A stretch of 64,000 nt of DNA from JBDREC01 sp043820105 [NCBI: Pseudomonadota bacterium] (lineage in GTDB: Bacteria > Bdellovibrionota_F > JAHFAK01), in assembly GCA_043820105.1 (NCBI GenBank), contig JBDREC010000010.1:62001-126000 (forward strand), given 5' to 3'. The notes beneath the pieces are model-generated. The model had not been told where the DNA came from. It was given only the letters and a program-made list of their open reading frames with translations, and ran no database searches. Each line of letters begins with the position of its first letter. Position 1 is the first letter of the stretch. Made by a program: the position numbers and the translations under genes. Positions 45,315 through 53,452 of this stretch are shown here, in pieces.

Positions 45315-45452
45315 ATGAAAAGAAAACTAGCAAAAACCTTTTTGCTTAAAATCACGGTGCTTTTAATCTTTATTACAAATTCTCCTCTCTTTGCTGATGA
45401 TGATGGGATCGCAGCTAGCTTTCCGGAGTCCTGTTCTATTTTATCCCGCTAA
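45315..45452 (+). CDS. Small secreted peptide (45 residues)
   Basis: A very strong ribosome-binding site (AAGGAGGA, 45303-45310) precedes an ATG at 45315. The peptide has a basic start, a hydrophobic core and a signal-peptidase-like end 'PLFA|DDD'; the mature part would be only 18 residues with a single cysteine. It follows the PP2C gene by 27 bases and is likely cotranscribed. It could be a real secreted peptide or the start of a truncated secreted protein. No homologue is recognised. Confidence 0.5.
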   Translation: MKRKLAKTFLLKITVLLIFITNSPLFADDDGIAASFPESCSILSR

Positions 45453-45459
45453 TTAGTTT

Positions 45460-47409
45460 TCACTTTTTTAATTTTCCCTTGATCCTTCCAGAACTACGCC
45501 TGCGAACTGGATCTTCTTTAACATTAACTCTGCCTGCCTTCACCTGGCTATAATCAGGCTGTTTTGTACTTCCAAATAATCCTTCCAAAGCATAAGCACC
45601 TCTGGGACTATCAAATATTCCTCTCTCAGAAATCCCTATTATTCTGGCAAGATCTGACTTTGCAGGTCTTGCTTCAGAACGTTTGGGAAAACCAATTCTT
45701 TGCTCAAACATTAGCATTTCTTTATTTGCTTTTACTTTTGATAAACTATAGCGGCGTTCATATTCCTGCAATTGAAAGTCAGTATATAGCTCCAGGTCAA
45801 AAGCATGAAACAATTGAAGGTCTCTTAGTTCACGCACAAACTCCACCAAGTATTGTGCTTTGCCTAACTGTCTTCTTAAGGTATCTTGATCTGTTAATGA
45901 AAACTCGATTTCGTTTATAGTTGACTCTACAAAGCTGGCTACAAATATAAGATCATGTATTCTGGTTTCCTGGTAAACACTTATTTTACTGATGTCGCCT
46001 TTAAATTCCAAGCCATAATTTTCAACGTGCTTAACAACTTCAATTTTTATTTGTATTTCCAAATCTTTTAATTCTGAATTTAATTTGTCTTTTATTTGCA
46101 TAAGGGCAGCTTCTTCATAAGGCAGATTCATATCATCCGGATGCGTAAGCTTATCTAATTCACCATCAGCACTTTGCTTTATTTTTTCAAGCAGTTCAGA
46201 GCCTTTTAATACTGAAAGGTATAAATCAATAAGCTCCCTTTTTTTATTAGCCTGACCCATATGAGAAAGCACTGACATTAATTCTTTTATGAATTGCTTG
46301 GTTTCAGAGTTATTCTCAATTTCATAAGCCTCTTCCAATTCCTCTAAAACCTCATTCTCACAACATTCAAAGATAAAAAGCATTATAAAACTAAGCTTTC
46401 TCACCTTATAACTTTCACTTTGAATGCCATTATCTAAAAGATCATCAATCAGTTCTCTTTTCAGACTATCATCTGATCCCACCATCTCAATATACTCTCC
46501 AGTTAATAGTGCCCTGTATCTTTGAAAAGCCAGTTCATGAGAATTGGGATGGGGATTTAAGATTAAAACTTCTAATGCCTGTGGGCTTCTATATTTTGGA
46601 TTAGTTAGTTCTTTGGCAATAAGAACTCTTAAAGCTTCTCCTCCTTTTGAATATAAGGTCAAAAGCCTTTTAGTCTTTGCCTCATATCTACGCTCACTTT
46701 TAAGCATAGCCTCCAAGTAAGGAACCAATATAGCATCTGAGGAAAAACTACGATTAATCACCCTGCTTTCTAAAAATAACAAGCCATAATCCCCTCCATA
46801 TAAGGACATATAAACAAAGGCTGCCTCAAAGGCTCCTTTTGAACCAGCCGAAAGGAACATTTCCGCATTTTCAATAATAGCACCTTCAGGCACATACCAT
46901 GCCCTGGATGCTTGCAAATATTCATATGTTTTTTTAAAATCCCTGGCTCTGTCTAAATCTTCACAATAAGCAGGATTGCTTCTAATCTCTTTTCTAAAAG
47001 GCACTTTTCCTGGAGGGGTTAATCTTTTTATATCTCCTAATTGCAATATATCTCTAACTCTTTCTAAGCCTTGATCAAGAAACCTTTCCAATTCCTCTGG
47101 AGTTTCAAACTCAATATCATCCATTATAATTCTGTTAAAACGCTCTTCTAGTTCAAATTTAAGCTCAAACAACCTTCCAATTACTAATATATTCCTTGTG
47201 CTCACTTCAGGGCTGTTTAAATATTCTCCTCTGCTCTGCCTTATTTCTTCCCTGATAATTACATCATAATAGTTATAATTTAAGGTTTGTAATAAATCAC
47301 TAATTTCCTTTAAAACAGCTTCCTTTTTTATTTGCAGCTGGTCAGGCATTGTGCTGGCATTTGCAAAAGTGAAGCTCAAAAATATACAAATAATTATTAA
47401 TTTTCTCAT
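45460..47409 (-). CDS. Secreted helical-repeat-like protein of unknown function
   Basis: Signal peptide (about 1-18, ending ANA). ~630 mature residues, strongly helical and rich in Glu, Leu and Arg. The region about 225-330 has HEAT-like alternation ('KRLLTLYSKGGEALRVLIAK', 'PKYRSPQALEVLIL'), and about 440-560 could be coiled coil. A basic C-terminal tail (RRRSSGRIKGKLKK). No enzymatic motif seen. Converges with the small peptide gene. Its upstream region carries an activator box and a weak sigma-54-like element. Confidence 0.72.
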   Translation of the reverse strand: MRKLIIICIFLSFTFANASTMPDQLQIKKEAVLKEISDLLQTLNYNYYDVIIREEIRQSRGEYLNSPEVSTRNILVIGRLFELKFELEERFNRIIMDDIEFETPEELERFLDQGLERVRDILQLGDIKRLTPPGKVPFRKEIRSNPAYCEDLDRARDFKKTYEYLQASRAWYVPEGAIIENAEMFLSAGSKGAFEAAFVYMSLYGGDYGLLFLESRVINRSFSSDAILVPYLEAMLKSERRYEAKTKRLLTLYSKGGEALRVLIAKELTNPKYRSPQALEVLILNPHPNSHELAFQRYRALLTGEYIEMVGSDDSLKRELIDDLLDNGIQSESYKVRKLSFIMLFIFECCENEVLEELEEAYEIENNSETKQFIKELMSVLSHMGQANKKRELIDLYLSVLKGSELLEKIKQSADGELDKLTHPDDMNLPYEEAALMQIKDKLNSELKDLEIQIKIEVVKHVENYGLEFKGDISKISVYQETRIHDLIFVASFVESTINEIEFSLTDQDTLRRQLGKAQYLVEFVRELRDLQLFHAFDLELYTDFQLQEYERRYSLSKVKANKEMLMFEQRIGFPKRSEARPAKSDLARIIGISERGIFDSPRGAYALEGLFGSTKQPDYSQVKAGRVNVKEDPVRRRSSGRIKGKLKK

Positions 47410-47474
47410 AATCTCAATTTTCCTTATTTAGATGCTCATAATATAAAATATACCTTTAGCCATGGCTTATATCT

Positions 47475-47561
47475 TTCATTTTTAATGCCATTATTTGTAG
47501 TCTAAATAAATCTAAAAATTCATAAGGTTGGCTCAAAGAAAAAAGTTTCTTTTTTTCAAAA
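47475..47561 (-). promoter_or_regulatory. Activator box with weak sigma-54-like promoter
   Basis: On the minus strand, box TTTTGAAAAAAAGA starts at 47561. TGGCATTAAAAATGAA is 71 bases downstream (47490 to 47475). The -24 half is good, but the -12 half has GA where GC is expected, as in the site at 52199-52286. The constant spacing supports the assignment despite the poor -12. Confidence 0.45.
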
Positions 47562-47625
47562 GATGTAATTATTCATAAATCGGAAAAAAATGGGGAAGAA
47601 ATTGTCGCAAATATTTAGAGTTTGA

Positions 47626-48876
47626 TTATTTTGTATCTGCTGCAGTTTTTCCTGCCAAATATCCTGTTGACCAGGCGATTTGCAGATTGTAGCCGCCGGT
47701 TGGGCCATCCAGGTCAAGTATTTCACCTGCTAAAAATAAATTATCAATCCGTTTGGACCGCATTGTTTTTGGATCAACTTCTTTCAAATTAAGCCCCCCG
47801 GATGTAATGATTGCCTTATCAAAGCCATCCAGGGCTTTTACGTTCAACCTTAAATCCTTCAAAAGGTTTAATAGTTTCTTTCTTTCTTTTTTTGAAATCT
47901 CTGAAACCTTTTTATTTTCATCTATGCAAGTGAGCTGAATCATAATAGGAATTAACCTCTGGGGAAGCAGTTTGTTTAAACAGTTTTTAAACTGCTTGGC
48001 CTTGAATTCTTGAAAATCTCTTTGCATTCTTTTGTCTAATTTCTCTAATTCTAATGCAGGTTTAAAGTCAATAGATAGCTCGCAATCACCTGCTTCTAAA
48101 ACTTCGCCAACTGTTTTACTTAAGTCTAAAACGATTGGACCACTTAAGCCACTGTCTGTAAAAAGTGCTTCTCCAAACCTTGAGTCTTTCTTTTTTTTAT
48201 TTTGATAAACTGATATTTCCACATTTTTAAGACTCAAGCCCTCAAGCTCCCCAATCCATTTTTCCTTACAAAGAACAGGAACTAAAGCAGGTCTTGGTTT
48301 TACAATTGAGTGTTCTAACTTTTCTAGTAATCTATATCCATCACCAGAAGAACCAGTAGCAGGATAAGACATGCCTCCAGTGGCCAAAATAAAATTCTTA
48401 GCTCTAAGCACTTCTTTATTTGTTCCTAATTCTAAAATCTTATTTTCTTTTAGCTTAAAACTTTTTACTAAGCTCTTAGTTCTAATTTCTACCTTCTTTT
48501 TTCTTAAAACTTCCAATAATGTTTTCAACACATCTTGCGACCTATCACTTTCCGGAAAAACCCTATTCCCTCTTTCAATTTTAGTCTTAAGCCCCTTTCT
48601 TTCAAAGAACTCAATGGTATCTTGAACTGAAAAGGCATTTAACGCTGGAAACAGAAACTTGCCAGACTTCCCATAAACCTGCACAAGCTCTTTATTATCA
48701 AAAGAGGCATTTGTAATATTGCATCGTCCTTTGCCTGTTATTAAAAGCTTCCTGCCTGGTCTGTCATTTTTTTCTAAAATACAAACCTTTGCACCTTTTG
48801 AAGAAGCAGCAATAGCAGCCATAATTCCAGCAGGGCCTGCTCCAATTACAATTATGTCATATGTTTTTTCTTTCAT
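47626..48876 (-). CDS. BaiN/HI0933-family flavoprotein (NAD(P)/FAD-dependent oxidoreductase)
   Basis: 416 residues. The FAD-binding loop 'IVIGAGPAGIMAA' at 10-22, the family mark 'GRKLLITGKGRCNITN' at about 43-58, 'FILATGGMSYPATGSSGDGY' around 150-170, and the C-terminal 'AGEILDLDGPTGGYNLQIAWSTG' are all characteristic of HI0933/YhiN-like proteins. BaiN, a member, is reported to act in bile-acid dehydroxylation, but for most members the substrate is unknown. An ordinary gene between two sigma-54-controlled loci; it shows no activator box. Confidence 0.9.
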   Translation of the reverse strand: MKEKTYDIIVIGAGPAGIMAAIAASSKGAKVCILEKNDRPGRKLLITGKGRCNITNASFDNKELVQVYGKSGKFLFPALNAFSVQDTIEFFERKGLKTKIERGNRVFPESDRSQDVLKTLLEVLRKKKVEIRTKSLVKSFKLKENKILELGTNKEVLRAKNFILATGGMSYPATGSSGDGYRLLEKLEHSIVKPRPALVPVLCKEKWIGELEGLSLKNVEISVYQNKKKKDSRFGEALFTDSGLSGPIVLDLSKTVGEVLEAGDCELSIDFKPALELEKLDKRMQRDFQEFKAKQFKNCLNKLLPQRLIPIMIQLTCIDENKKVSEISKKERKKLLNLLKDLRLNVKALDGFDKAIITSGGLNLKEVDPKTMRSKRIDNLFLAGEILDLDGPTGGYNLQIAWSTGYLAGKTAADTK

Positions 48877-48920
48877 GGATTTATTATTTAATTTTAAAGA
48901 AGTGAAATCAAATTAATAAT

Positions 48921-51900
48921 TTAGATATTCCAATCATCTCCGAAAATTCCACCGAAAGGTCCAATTGTTGTGATTGTATCAGCAAAATCAATATAACCAT
49001 CCTGATTTAAATCCTCTAAAAGACCATCTCCATCCAGGTCATCTTGAATATCATTAAGATCTAAATCTAAAGTTCCTTCAAAAGAAAGATCTCCAATGAG
49101 ATCGAATTCTAAATAATTAAGATCCTCATTTTCTAACAAATCATAAATCCCGTTGGCATCGGAATCCTCCAGTGACAAGGTATCAGGAGCCCCTGAAGAA
49201 TCAACTTCAAATTCAATCAATGGATAACTTGCACTTGTATCACTTGTTTCAAAAATATTGTCATCAATCCAAGAATCATCCCCATAGGGGCTTGCATTAT
49301 ATCCATTATCTAAATAAAAATTACTCGGGCTATTGTTTAAGTATAAATTACTAAATGAATATACATTATCAGACATATCTGCATTTGAGTTTGGATAAGT
49401 TGAATCAAAGGCTGGTTTTAAATTATCATAAAAAATATTGTTAGCTAAAATCAGTAAAGAATCAAAAACGCTAAATTTATTAATTAATCCTCCCTCATAA
49501 AGAGTATCATTATTGTAAAATAAATTATTCAAAAATATTATTTCTGTTTCTGTTGAGCTTGTGTTATATAATCTATCAAACCTAATCAATTTGTTATTTC
49601 CACCGCTATTACCAGCAATTATATTATTGGACATAGTAAAATTTTCTACATTTTTGAATTTAAGAACTTCAAACTGACCATGGTTGCCAATAATGAGATT
49701 GTTAGTGAACGTAAGATTTGCATCTGGTCTATCTATTTGAATAGCCCCTGCACTTCTTTCAGATGAATTTCTAGCTATTATATTATTTCTTATGTTTATA
49801 ATACTATTTCCATTGTGGCCTATGGACATGCCTCCACCCAAACTGCTAACACTATTATCCCTAATTATATTATTTTCTATATTAAGTTCAAAATTATTAC
49901 CGCCAATACCAATTCCCCCTTCCAGCATAGCTACATTATTTTGAAGAATATTATTTTTAATAGTAATATTTCCCCAGCTATTATTAGAAAAAAGATATAA
50001 AGATATAGCTCCTCTTCTGCTATCACTATTTTCAATAATGTTATTTTCTATCACAATGTTTGTGTTATCTGCTTTACCGTAAAAATGAATTCCTCCGGCC
50101 ACATCATTTAAAGAGCTGCCATTTCTCATGGTAAAACCCGCAACTTTAAGGCTTTCTCCTCTACCTTGATAATTAACATATAAAGCGGTATCTATTCCAA
50201 GAGTGTCAATAATTGTATAATCTCTACCTTTTTGAGACATTAGCGAAAAGCCATTTGAAGCAACAAGTCTTTCATTATAAGTATAGGGAGCAACAACAAT
50301 ACAGTCATCTTCATTAGAATTATCCATTGCTCCTTGTATGGTAGCAAAAATTTCCAGATTATCAATAGCATCGCTCATTGGATCAACAAGCAAATCATAT
50401 GTAACACTTGAGTCAGAATCATCGCAATCTGACATGTTATCGACATATCCTGTTGGAATACTTGAATTGTCAGAGCAATTAATTACTATTTCATTGTGAT
50501 AATCTCCATATCCGTCATTATCATTATCAATATAAGCAAAAACATTGTTATCAATTTCGCCATCGCAATTATTATCTTTAGTGTCGCAAAGCTCTGGATG
50601 GGTAGGATTAATTTCGTTGTCCGAATCTTCGCAATCACCTCCCAAGAGAACAACATTATCAGGCAAAGGACAAATTCCTTGATATTCTTCATCACCATAA
50701 CCGTCACCGTCATTGTCATAATAGGCAATGGTATCTTCATCTATTTCACCATCACAATCATTATCTTGACCATCACAAACTTCCACACCATAACTATTTA
50801 TTAAATGATTGCTATCATTACAATCATCGCCATTTGAAATATATCCATTTAAAACCTTACAGGAAATAACCAGATTTTCAGCTCCTCCTTCTCCATCTCC
50901 ATCATCATCCCAGTAATTATAGATTTCCGGAAATCCTTCATTTACAACACCATCACAATTATTATCAAAGGAATCACAAATCTCTGGAGCACCTGGATAA
51001 ACACTATCATTCCAGTCTGTACAATCCCAATCATTTTCAACATACCCTTCTGGAACAGTACAAGCATCAATTGAAAAATGATCAGGACGACCAAAACCAT
51101 CTCCATCTGCATCGCGATAATAGGTATTAATAGGCAACCCTTCGTCAACCTGCCCATCACAATTATTGTCAAAAGAGTCACAAATCTCTATAGCATCGGG
51201 ATTAATCTCAACTTCAAAATCATCGCAATCACCTGCAACTAACACATAATTCAAGGGAGCTTCACACATATTAACAAAAACAGTTGAATTACCGAAACCA
51301 TCTCCATCTGTATCGAGGTAGTAAGTGTTAACAATAAAACCTTCATCTACATTTGAATCACAATTATTATCAATTGTGTCACAAGCTTCCAAAGCACTTG
51401 GGTTAATTGAAGCATCTGTATCATTACAGTCTAAATTATTATCAACAAAACCAGCTGGAATATTACAGGCAGATCCACTTAAAGAAGAGCTACCAAAACC
51501 ATCACCGTCTTCGTCAATATAAAAAGTAATATAAGCGCCCTCATCAATTTCATCATTACAATTATTATCAATATTATCACAAAGCTCCAGGTTACCTGGA
51601 TATCGGTTTGGATCATTATCATCGCAGTCACCCTCTTCAGGGCTAACACCATCTAAATCATCATCAATTTTAATAATTAATTCATCTTCTGTTGTGGTGC
51701 TTGCTTCTTCCACACCAGCAACATCTTCTGGAGGATTGTTATTTTGAATAGAATTAGTAGGATTTGGAGTTGGAAAGGAATCTGCAGTTTCATGGGATTC
51801 AATTTCCCCATCTAATATTGGGGCTTCTTGATTACTTTCCTGCTCAATTGAAATCTCGTCAATTGCTTCATCACTTGCCTTGCTTTCGCTTCCACAAGAA

Positions 51901-51965
51901 AGCAGAAGATATTGTGAAAGAATAAATATAAAAAATATAACAATTCTTTTTTTCAAGTTTTTCAT
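48921..51965 (-). CDS. Lipoprotein with six MopE-type metal-binding repeats and right-handed beta-helix
   Basis: Signal with lipobox LLSC (Cys about 24). After a Ser/Thr/Glu-rich linker come six MopE-like units, each with C-D-x-x-D-N-[N/D]-C-[D/N] (e.g. CDNIDNNCNDEIDEG, CDTIDNNCDSNVDEG) followed by a D-x-D-G-D-G-[F/Y/E]-G calcium-like loop. Then comes a parallel beta-helix (about 570-830, repeated 'NNIIxNN' turns) and a C-terminal Asp-rich dockerin-like segment ('DLDGDGLLEDLNQDGYIDFAD'). Probably a surface or extracellular metal/Ca-binding adhesin or matrix protein. ATG 51965 with GGAGGAG upstream is clearly better than the 52040 start. Confidence 0.87.
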   Translation of the reverse strand: MKNLKKRIVIFFIFILSQYLLLSCGSESKASDEAIDEISIEQESNQEAPILDGEIESHETADSFPTPNPTNSIQNNNPPEDVAGVEEASTTTEDELIIKIDDDLDGVSPEEGDCDDNDPNRYPGNLELCDNIDNNCNDEIDEGAYITFYIDEDGDGFGSSSLSGSACNIPAGFVDNNLDCNDTDASINPSALEACDTIDNNCDSNVDEGFIVNTYYLDTDGDGFGNSTVFVNMCEAPLNYVLVAGDCDDFEVEINPDAIEICDSFDNNCDGQVDEGLPINTYYRDADGDGFGRPDHFSIDACTVPEGYVENDWDCTDWNDSVYPGAPEICDSFDNNCDGVVNEGFPEIYNYWDDDGDGEGGAENLVISCKVLNGYISNGDDCNDSNHLINSYGVEVCDGQDNDCDGEIDEDTIAYYDNDGDGYGDEEYQGICPLPDNVVLLGGDCEDSDNEINPTHPELCDTKDNNCDGEIDNNVFAYIDNDNDGYGDYHNEIVINCSDNSSIPTGYVDNMSDCDDSDSSVTYDLLVDPMSDAIDNLEIFATIQGAMDNSNEDDCIVVAPYTYNERLVASNGFSLMSQKGRDYTIIDTLGIDTALYVNYQGRGESLKVAGFTMRNGSSLNDVAGGIHFYGKADNTNIVIENNIIENSDSRRGAISLYLFSNNSWGNITIKNNILQNNVAMLEGGIGIGGNNFELNIENNIIRDNSVSSLGGGMSIGHNGNSIINIRNNIIARNSSERSAGAIQIDRPDANLTFTNNLIIGNHGQFEVLKFKNVENFTMSNNIIAGNSGGNNKLIRFDRLYNTSSTETEIIFLNNLFYNNDTLYEGGLINKFSVFDSLLILANNIFYDNLKPAFDSTYPNSNADMSDNVYSFSNLYLNNSPSNFYLDNGYNASPYGDDSWIDDNIFETSDTSASYPLIEFEVDSSGAPDTLSLEDSDANGIYDLLENEDLNYLEFDLIGDLSFEGTLDLDLNDIQDDLDGDGLLEDLNQDGYIDFADTITTIGPFGGIFGDDWNI

Positions 51966-52009
51966 TTCTCCTCCAGAAAAATATTTTGTGTTATTCATAA
52001 GCATATTAA

Positions 52010-52099
52010 TGCAAGCAGCATACCAGAACTCACTTGGCAAGATAAGACTATAATATCAATACAATACAATGAGAAGGAGTGTTTCTCTTTTATTCAAAA
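52010..52099 (-). promoter_or_regulatory. Sigma-54 promoter with activator box for the MopE lipoprotein
   Basis: Minus strand: box TTTTGAATAAAAGA starts at 52099 and TGGTATGCTGCTTGCA runs 52025 to 52010, 74 bases downstream. The start codon at 51965 is 60 bases after the -24 element, the same as for the gene at 29702. Confidence 0.75.
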
Positions 52100-52160
52100 A
52101 AGGGATTTCAATTAGAATTGTAAAAAAAATTAAACTGCAAAAAATAATAATCTTATTCAT
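52056..52160 (-). CDS. Possible 34-residue hydrophobic peptide
   Basis: ATG at 52160 with GGAG six bases upstream; encodes MNKIIIFCSLIFFTILIEIP followed by NKRETLLLIVLY. It lies 54 bases downstream of the promoter-like element at 52199-52214, as expected of a target gene. However, the activator box of the MopE promoter lies inside it, and its length and AT-rich composition mean it may be chance. Confidence 0.3.
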   Translation of the reverse strand: MNKIIIFCSLIFFTILIEIPFLNKRETLLLIVLY

Positions 52161-52198
52161 AGGGTGCTCCATCTAATTATTGTATCTCTATACAATAT

Positions 52199-52286
52199 AT
52201 CAAATATCGCGCCAGGACTTTGTAAAATTATTTTACTTTTATTTCATACAGATATAGCAAGACAAGTGAATTTCTTTTTTTCAAAA
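52199..52286 (-). promoter_or_regulatory. Second upstream activator box and sigma-54-like element before the MopE gene
   Basis: Minus strand: TTTTGAAAAAAAGA starts at 52286, and TGGCGCGATATTTGAT runs 52214 to 52199, exactly 72 bases downstream. The -24 half is near-perfect; the -12 half has GA instead of GC. It could be a tandem promoter for the MopE gene or drive the 34-residue ORF. Confidence 0.5.
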
Positions 52287-52351
52287 CATAGAAAATAATA
52301 TAGAAATTGGATTTTTTGAGACATAAAAATCTCAATAATTAAGGAAATTAG

Positions 52352-52395
52352 AAAAAAACAAAAAAAAAGCCTAAGTCGAAATTTTCGACCCAGGC
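52352..52395 (-). terminator. Rho-independent terminator (minus strand)
   Basis: A 12-bp stem with a 3-base loop (52369-52395) begins GCCTGGGTCGAA and ends TTCGACTTAGGC on the minus strand, followed by a T-rich run (52368 to 52352). Two G.U pairs in the stem would be mismatches in plus-strand RNA, so it works on the minus strand. It would end transcripts from the tRNA/MORN-remnant side. Confidence 0.75.
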
Positions 52396-52417
52396 AGTTT
52401 GCTTTGGGGGACATATT

Positions 52418-52627
52418 ATGAAACTATTAAGATACTATTTCAACTTGTGTGCCATTTTAGCAGCATATGTGTTTTTCTTTATTTTCAACACCTTATATGG
52501 TCCGCTTGAAAATTCTTTTTTTCAAAAAGGGGACTTTAGTGAATTTTGTAAAGTTAATGGATCATATCTTTTAGACAACACTTGCCTCAAGGTAGAAAAT
52601 CATATTTTAAGTCTAATCTTTGAGTAA
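52418..52627 (+). CDS. Small putative membrane/exported protein
   Basis: 69 residues from ATG 52418, with GGGGGA seven bases upstream. One hydrophobic segment (about 6-28), then a polar C-terminal part with two cysteines (in 'EFCKVNG' and 'DNTCLKVEN'). No family recognised. It is antisense-flanked by a terminator and lies close to promoter 52199-52286. Plausible but not certain. Confidence 0.45.
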   Translation: MKLLRYYFNLCAILAAYVFFFIFNTLYGPLENSFFQKGDFSEFCKVNGSYLLDNTCLKVENHILSLIFE

Positions 52628-52770
52628 GGATATAATATTTTTAGGATTAATAACTTATACAGAAGCATTCAAATTCTATGGCTTGTTTATTATTTTACAA
52701 CATCGGGAGATGCTTGGGACGGTGAACCCCCAACCATAGATTCAAGAACATCATAAAATTGTCTAGTCAA

Positions 52771-52947
52771 TTATGAATCAAAATCTACGGTGTTTATCTG
52801 ACCACTTGGCTCAGTGATTGCGCCATCACCTTGGGGTTTGCCGTCAACAAAAGTACCCTGCCAGCGAGATCCCTCTTTCAGATAAAGTGTGCCTTGACCA
52901 GTCACCAAGGAGAGGTCATCCTGAACTTGTTTCGGGATCTCTTGAGT
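52771..52947 (-). pseudogene. Remnant of a MORN-repeat protein
   Basis: On the minus strand, a frame ending at 52771 encodes 'GQGTLYLKEGSRWQGTFVDG' followed by 'KPQGDGAITEPSG', a clear MORN repeat unit (G-x-x-W/Y-x-G-x-F-x-x-G-K-x-x-G-x-G). Only ~1.5 units are present before a stop, with no start codon, and a palindromic dispersed repeat directly abuts the upstream end. I read this as a decayed tail of a larger gene. The rest of the 52628-53156 interval contains nothing else I can support. Confidence 0.6.
52915..52941. repeat. Palindromic dispersed repeat (copy 1)
   Basis: GTCATCCTGAACTTGTTTCG followed by GGATCTC; the reverse complement of the copy at 63209-63235 with two substitutions. This GATCCTGAAACAAGTTCAGG-type element is known from intergenic repeats in many unrelated bacteria. 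It sits at the edge of the MORN remnant. Confidence 0.65.
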
Positions 52948-53035
52948 TCAATTTTCATTATCAATGAAGAAAACACCAGACGAGCCTGCATTGAATTTTC
53001 CATATCCTACTTTCTATTTCCCTGTGCATCTAATT

Positions 53036-53131
53036 TCATCTAATTACTACTTACAAATCGCTAATCTCTAATTTTGCTGTTAGGGGAAATTTAAGATGAG
53101 ATTAGTGAGTAGAAATTGGAGATTAGAGGAT
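53036..53131. repeat. Short degenerate inverted repeat, 'CTAATCTCTAATTTC' family
   Basis: Left arm around 53036-53075 (CTAATTACTACTTACAAATC and CTAATCTCTAATTTT) and right arm around 53096-53130 (GAGATTAGTGAGTAGAAATTGG), roughly reverse-complementary. Similar in style to the short-tandem tracts elsewhere in the window. Confidence 0.5.
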
Positions 53132-53156
53132 AAATTTTGTCTGACAACAAAATTTA
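53132..53156 (-). other. Perfect hairpin downstream of the tRNA
   Basis: ATAAATTTTGT, loop TGTCAG, ACAAAATTTAT on the minus strand: an 11-bp stem directly after the tRNA 3' end. It is not followed by a T-run, so it is more likely an RNA end/processing or weak termination structure than a classic terminator. Confidence 0.5.
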
Positions 53157-53228
<72 letters not shown>

Positions 53229-53452
53229 TTGTTTTGAAAAACCATAAATCAAAAAATGAATCAAGAAGCAAGAAAATAAAATGGCTATAAGTGGAAATCT
53301 GGTTCAGGGGAATATGTCGAAATTTAGCTTGTAGCTGGTAGGTTGATGCAATTTATTCATGTTAAATCCTGGCTTGACGATTCTTGTTAATTAGGATTTA
53401 AATAATAAATGTTGAGAACTTTGATGAAAAATATAATATTGAGGTTTTTTGG

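Noticed and set aside
50486-50804. Open frames on both strands within the MopE repeats
   Set aside because: They arise from the repetitive Asp/Asn codons and have Ile/Met/Thr-only composition.
52831-53043. 70-residue plus-strand ORF
   Set aside because: It is the antisense of the MORN remnant and of the dispersed palindrome.
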